The notes beneath the pieces are model-generated. The model searched no databases, was not told the DNA's origin, and saw only the letters and a list, made by a program, of their open reading frames with translations. 64,000 nucleotides of DNA, taken from Myoxocephalus aenaeus (taxonomy: Eukaryota > Chordata > Actinopteri > Perciformes > Cottidae). This document shows positions 61,701 through 64,000 of the stretch, in pieces. The stretch lies in NCBI GenBank assembly GCA_038501785.1, contig JBAMJR010000053.1, positions 4,806,501 to 4,870,500 on the forward strand, in the 5' to 3' direction. The translations under genes were made by a program, and so were the position numbers. Each line of letters opens with the position of its first letter. The first letter of the stretch is position 1.

Positions 61701-64000
61701 TAAATAACCCACACATGCTCACAGTATAAATAAACTGACTTAATCTAAATTCTGACAGCGAAGCCTCATATTACCTTTGGCGAAGAGTAGGAATGCACTT
61801 TCCAGAGAAAGAGGCTGTGGCTTTTATTGCCCATCACTTACAGTGTGTGCCATTTATAGCGTCTACTGGTTCCAAGCAGAAAAGGAGTGTTTTCTGCCAT
61901 TTTCTAGGCGGTCTCATACTCCTTTTGAAGACAGGTGTTTTCAAGCCTAATATGTAAACATGTTTTAGAAGGTTTATGTCAGTGCTTGGAAATGTTGTGG
62001 CAGGTGTGGGCGACTGTGGGCTGTTGGTTTCAGCAAGCTTGGAGGTGAAGCGTGCCTTTGCTGCAAAAAATAAAGTGAAAGTCAATTTTTCCAAGCAAGC
62101 ATGAAAGAAATCACTTGCCCTGTCCGTGGATGCAGAAGATGGTTGGGACAGTTTGAGAGCACTGAAGATTCAATACTTGCTTGCTGGCATCATGGTGTGT
62201 TAGAGACGAGTATTGTGTGCTAAGAGAGGTGTCCTACATGATCACGTCCTGAGTTAACCTCATCTATTAACAAGGGGATTCTGAGCGCAGAGGACTGTGA
62301 GGATATTTTCTGTTTGGAACAGGAAGAAAAGGGTCCATTGAACAAACATTCCTGGGATTAGCCTATCAAGCCTATTGGATATCATTCATTTGAGCTAAGA
62401 AGAAAGGGAAACCACTGGCTCAGTCTTGTTTGGATAATGATAACAGAGGTCCATAGGATACCTGGGCAGAACAAATATGAACAGCTTTGATCCAAAATTA
62501 TAATCTATTCAGCATTCTGATGCTATAATCATTGTATATTAATGATAAGCATTGGAACTGGGTTTCCTTTCGCAGGCTGCTTTCCTACAAACTATAGATT
62601 AATTTGGAGCCTGTGTCCTTGTATTCTCTTGGCTCAGCACAGTCTGCTCTGATCCCCAGCTGAACTAGCCCTGGCTCTATGTATGTCAGCCTAAGGGGCC
62701 TGTTTGTGGATACGTGTGTCAGTGCGCATGCGTGAATTGTGCATTTGTCCTACCTGGCACAGTGCATACGATCCCCAAGGAACCTTGTGTGTGTGTGCTA
62801 GCATCACTCCAGATGTCTCCTCACATCCATCCGCTCTCTGACGACTGAACTTCACAGTGAAGATCTCCGAGCCAACACTATCAGGGCTCCACCCATACAG
62901 ACAGACATTTCAAAACAATGCTTTGTGGGATTGAAGCCAAATCACGCAGTGAAAAGTGGAACTTTGTGTGTGCAGAGCAACCAGCTACAGCAGGAAGCTA
63001 TCTTGCAATATTTGAAAACAGACCAGCTGTGGTCAGGCAGGTGCTACTGCTCTGATGCAGGCAGGAGAAAGCATGCAACTGACTCTGACGGACCGAAATC
63101 TGACTTTTCTGCCATTGTCCCACTCTTACAATAAAGACGGGACAAATTGCTCATCCTCATTTGTGCAATTTCATCTAAACTACCTTTCATCCTTGCATCT
63201 TTTAACCTTTCTAGAAAAGTAATTTCTGAATTTATCTGGATCACTTCACGAAAAAAGAAAAGAAAATGGAACAAATAATGATCAGTAAAAAAAACTATAA
63301 TGAGAGTCAATTGGTTGGACCCCAGCGACATGCATTCCAGAAATAAGATGAAGGGACAATCTAGTCATGCGATACCAGATTTCACATGCTTGTGTGTGAA
63401 GAATGTAACCAGTTCAATAAAGCCGTGCACAATGTGAAAACAAAGCCAGTGCCACGTGTCCGCAAATGTGTTCCAGAGAAAGCAACTGCTTCACCCAGAC
63501 CCTGCTCATGTGGCTGTGAGGATGCGTTTACGGGTAGGTGCTATTTAGAGTGCGTTTAGCGATTTCACGTGTTTCTCTGTGAACATGTCTGGGAAGCGCT
63601 AATGAGGAAGCAAATCATTTTCACAGAAAAACTGTGTTTTAAAATGAAGACACACACACACACACACAACTGCTCATACATGCACACAGAAGTGTGAACT
63701 TGCGACTTCCCAGACCACTTAGATTATTCCAGCAAAGGAAGTGTTGACAGAGAGCTACAAGGTGGCATCGACAGCGAGTTAATTAACAGCAAAGTTTTCA
63801 GCTCCCCGAAGATAAACAACACCTGTGGGGGGAAGACAGGGTGTGAGATTTAAACCTAACACATCCTAAACTGAAGAAATCTTAAGGATCATGAATAAAT
63901 ACACGCACACACTTATGTATATAGTATACATACTATATAATACTGCAAGGTCTGTATAACTTAACTCATTTTCAGTCTGTATTTCTTCTCTCTTTGGTTC
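55729..64000. other. long noncoding stretch, no gene supported
   Basis: About 8 kb without a recognised repeat longer than a microsatellite. The 164-codon minus frame at 57541-58035 and the 132-codon plus frame at 57597-57995 overlap in the same GC-richer DNA; neither shows a domain. The 108-codon plus frame at 60953-61279 also lacks any family signature. A short palindrome (TATGTATA-TAG-TATACATA) lies at 63914-63932. The stretch at 56370-56540 is a candidate conserved noncoding element. Confidence 0.45.
63650..63669. repeat. (AC)10 microsatellite
   Basis: A short perfect AC repeat of about 20 bp. Confidence 0.93.

Noticed and set aside
63978..64000. Possible miR-9 start (TCTTTGGTT) at the window edge
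   Set aside because: Only the first nine bases agree, the next base differs, and the hairpin partner cannot be examined beyond the edge.

Overview
The window reads as nuclear DNA of a ray-finned, probably percomorph, fish. It is AT-rich and carries almost no coding sequence. It contains dinucleotide microsatellites and degraded copies of dispersed repeats that I recognise from teleost genomes: an L2-type LINE, a Rex1/CR1-group LINE, a tRNA-derived SINE, nonautonomous hAT-like and other terminal-inverted-repeat elements, and several unnamed repeats. I found no intact protein-coding gene, rRNA, tRNA, CRISPR array or bacterial-type operon. Nearly all short open frames lie in repeats, in purine/pyrimidine-skewed or CA-rich DNA, or in plain intergenic sequence, and I treat them as chance. 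The window is best described as a gene desert or a large intron; the sequence alone does not say which.

Layout. 1-8.7 kb: mostly unique noncoding DNA, with one repeat copy beside an (AT)19 tract and one copy of an inverted-arm repeat. 8.69-9.96 kb: a dead L2 LINE running from the RT domain to its 3' end. 11.22-11.65 kb: a short element with 24-bp terminal inverted repeats. 16.7-17.35 kb: a dispersed repeat split by about 385 bp of foreign sequence between 7-bp duplications. 18.88-18.99 kb: an unusual A1-A2-A1'-A2' arrangement of inverted repeats around a C20 tract. 22-35 kb: further copies of the same repeat families, a (TTC)n tract and a (GT)40 tract. 35.63-37.11 kb: a LINE interrupted by a solo LTR with a perfect 5-bp target duplication. 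38-46 kb: repeats, a CpG-rich block, a pyrimidine-rich block and several (CA)n tracts. 45.6-46.9 kb: a SINE followed by a 644-bp hAT-type element with a perfect 8-bp target duplication. 48.5-55.7 kb: four more dispersed repeats, one of them a MITE with AAATAAAGTG-type ends. 55.7-64 kb: unique noncoding DNA.

No set of genes works together here. What the window does record is mobile-element history: nested and interrupted insertions whose relative ages can be read directly, plus a few stretches whose texture suggests conserved noncoding (enhancer-like) DNA. Those last calls are impressions that need alignment to other fish. I did not find a convincing new biological system; the best unexplained structure is the interleaved inverted repeat at 18877-18994.
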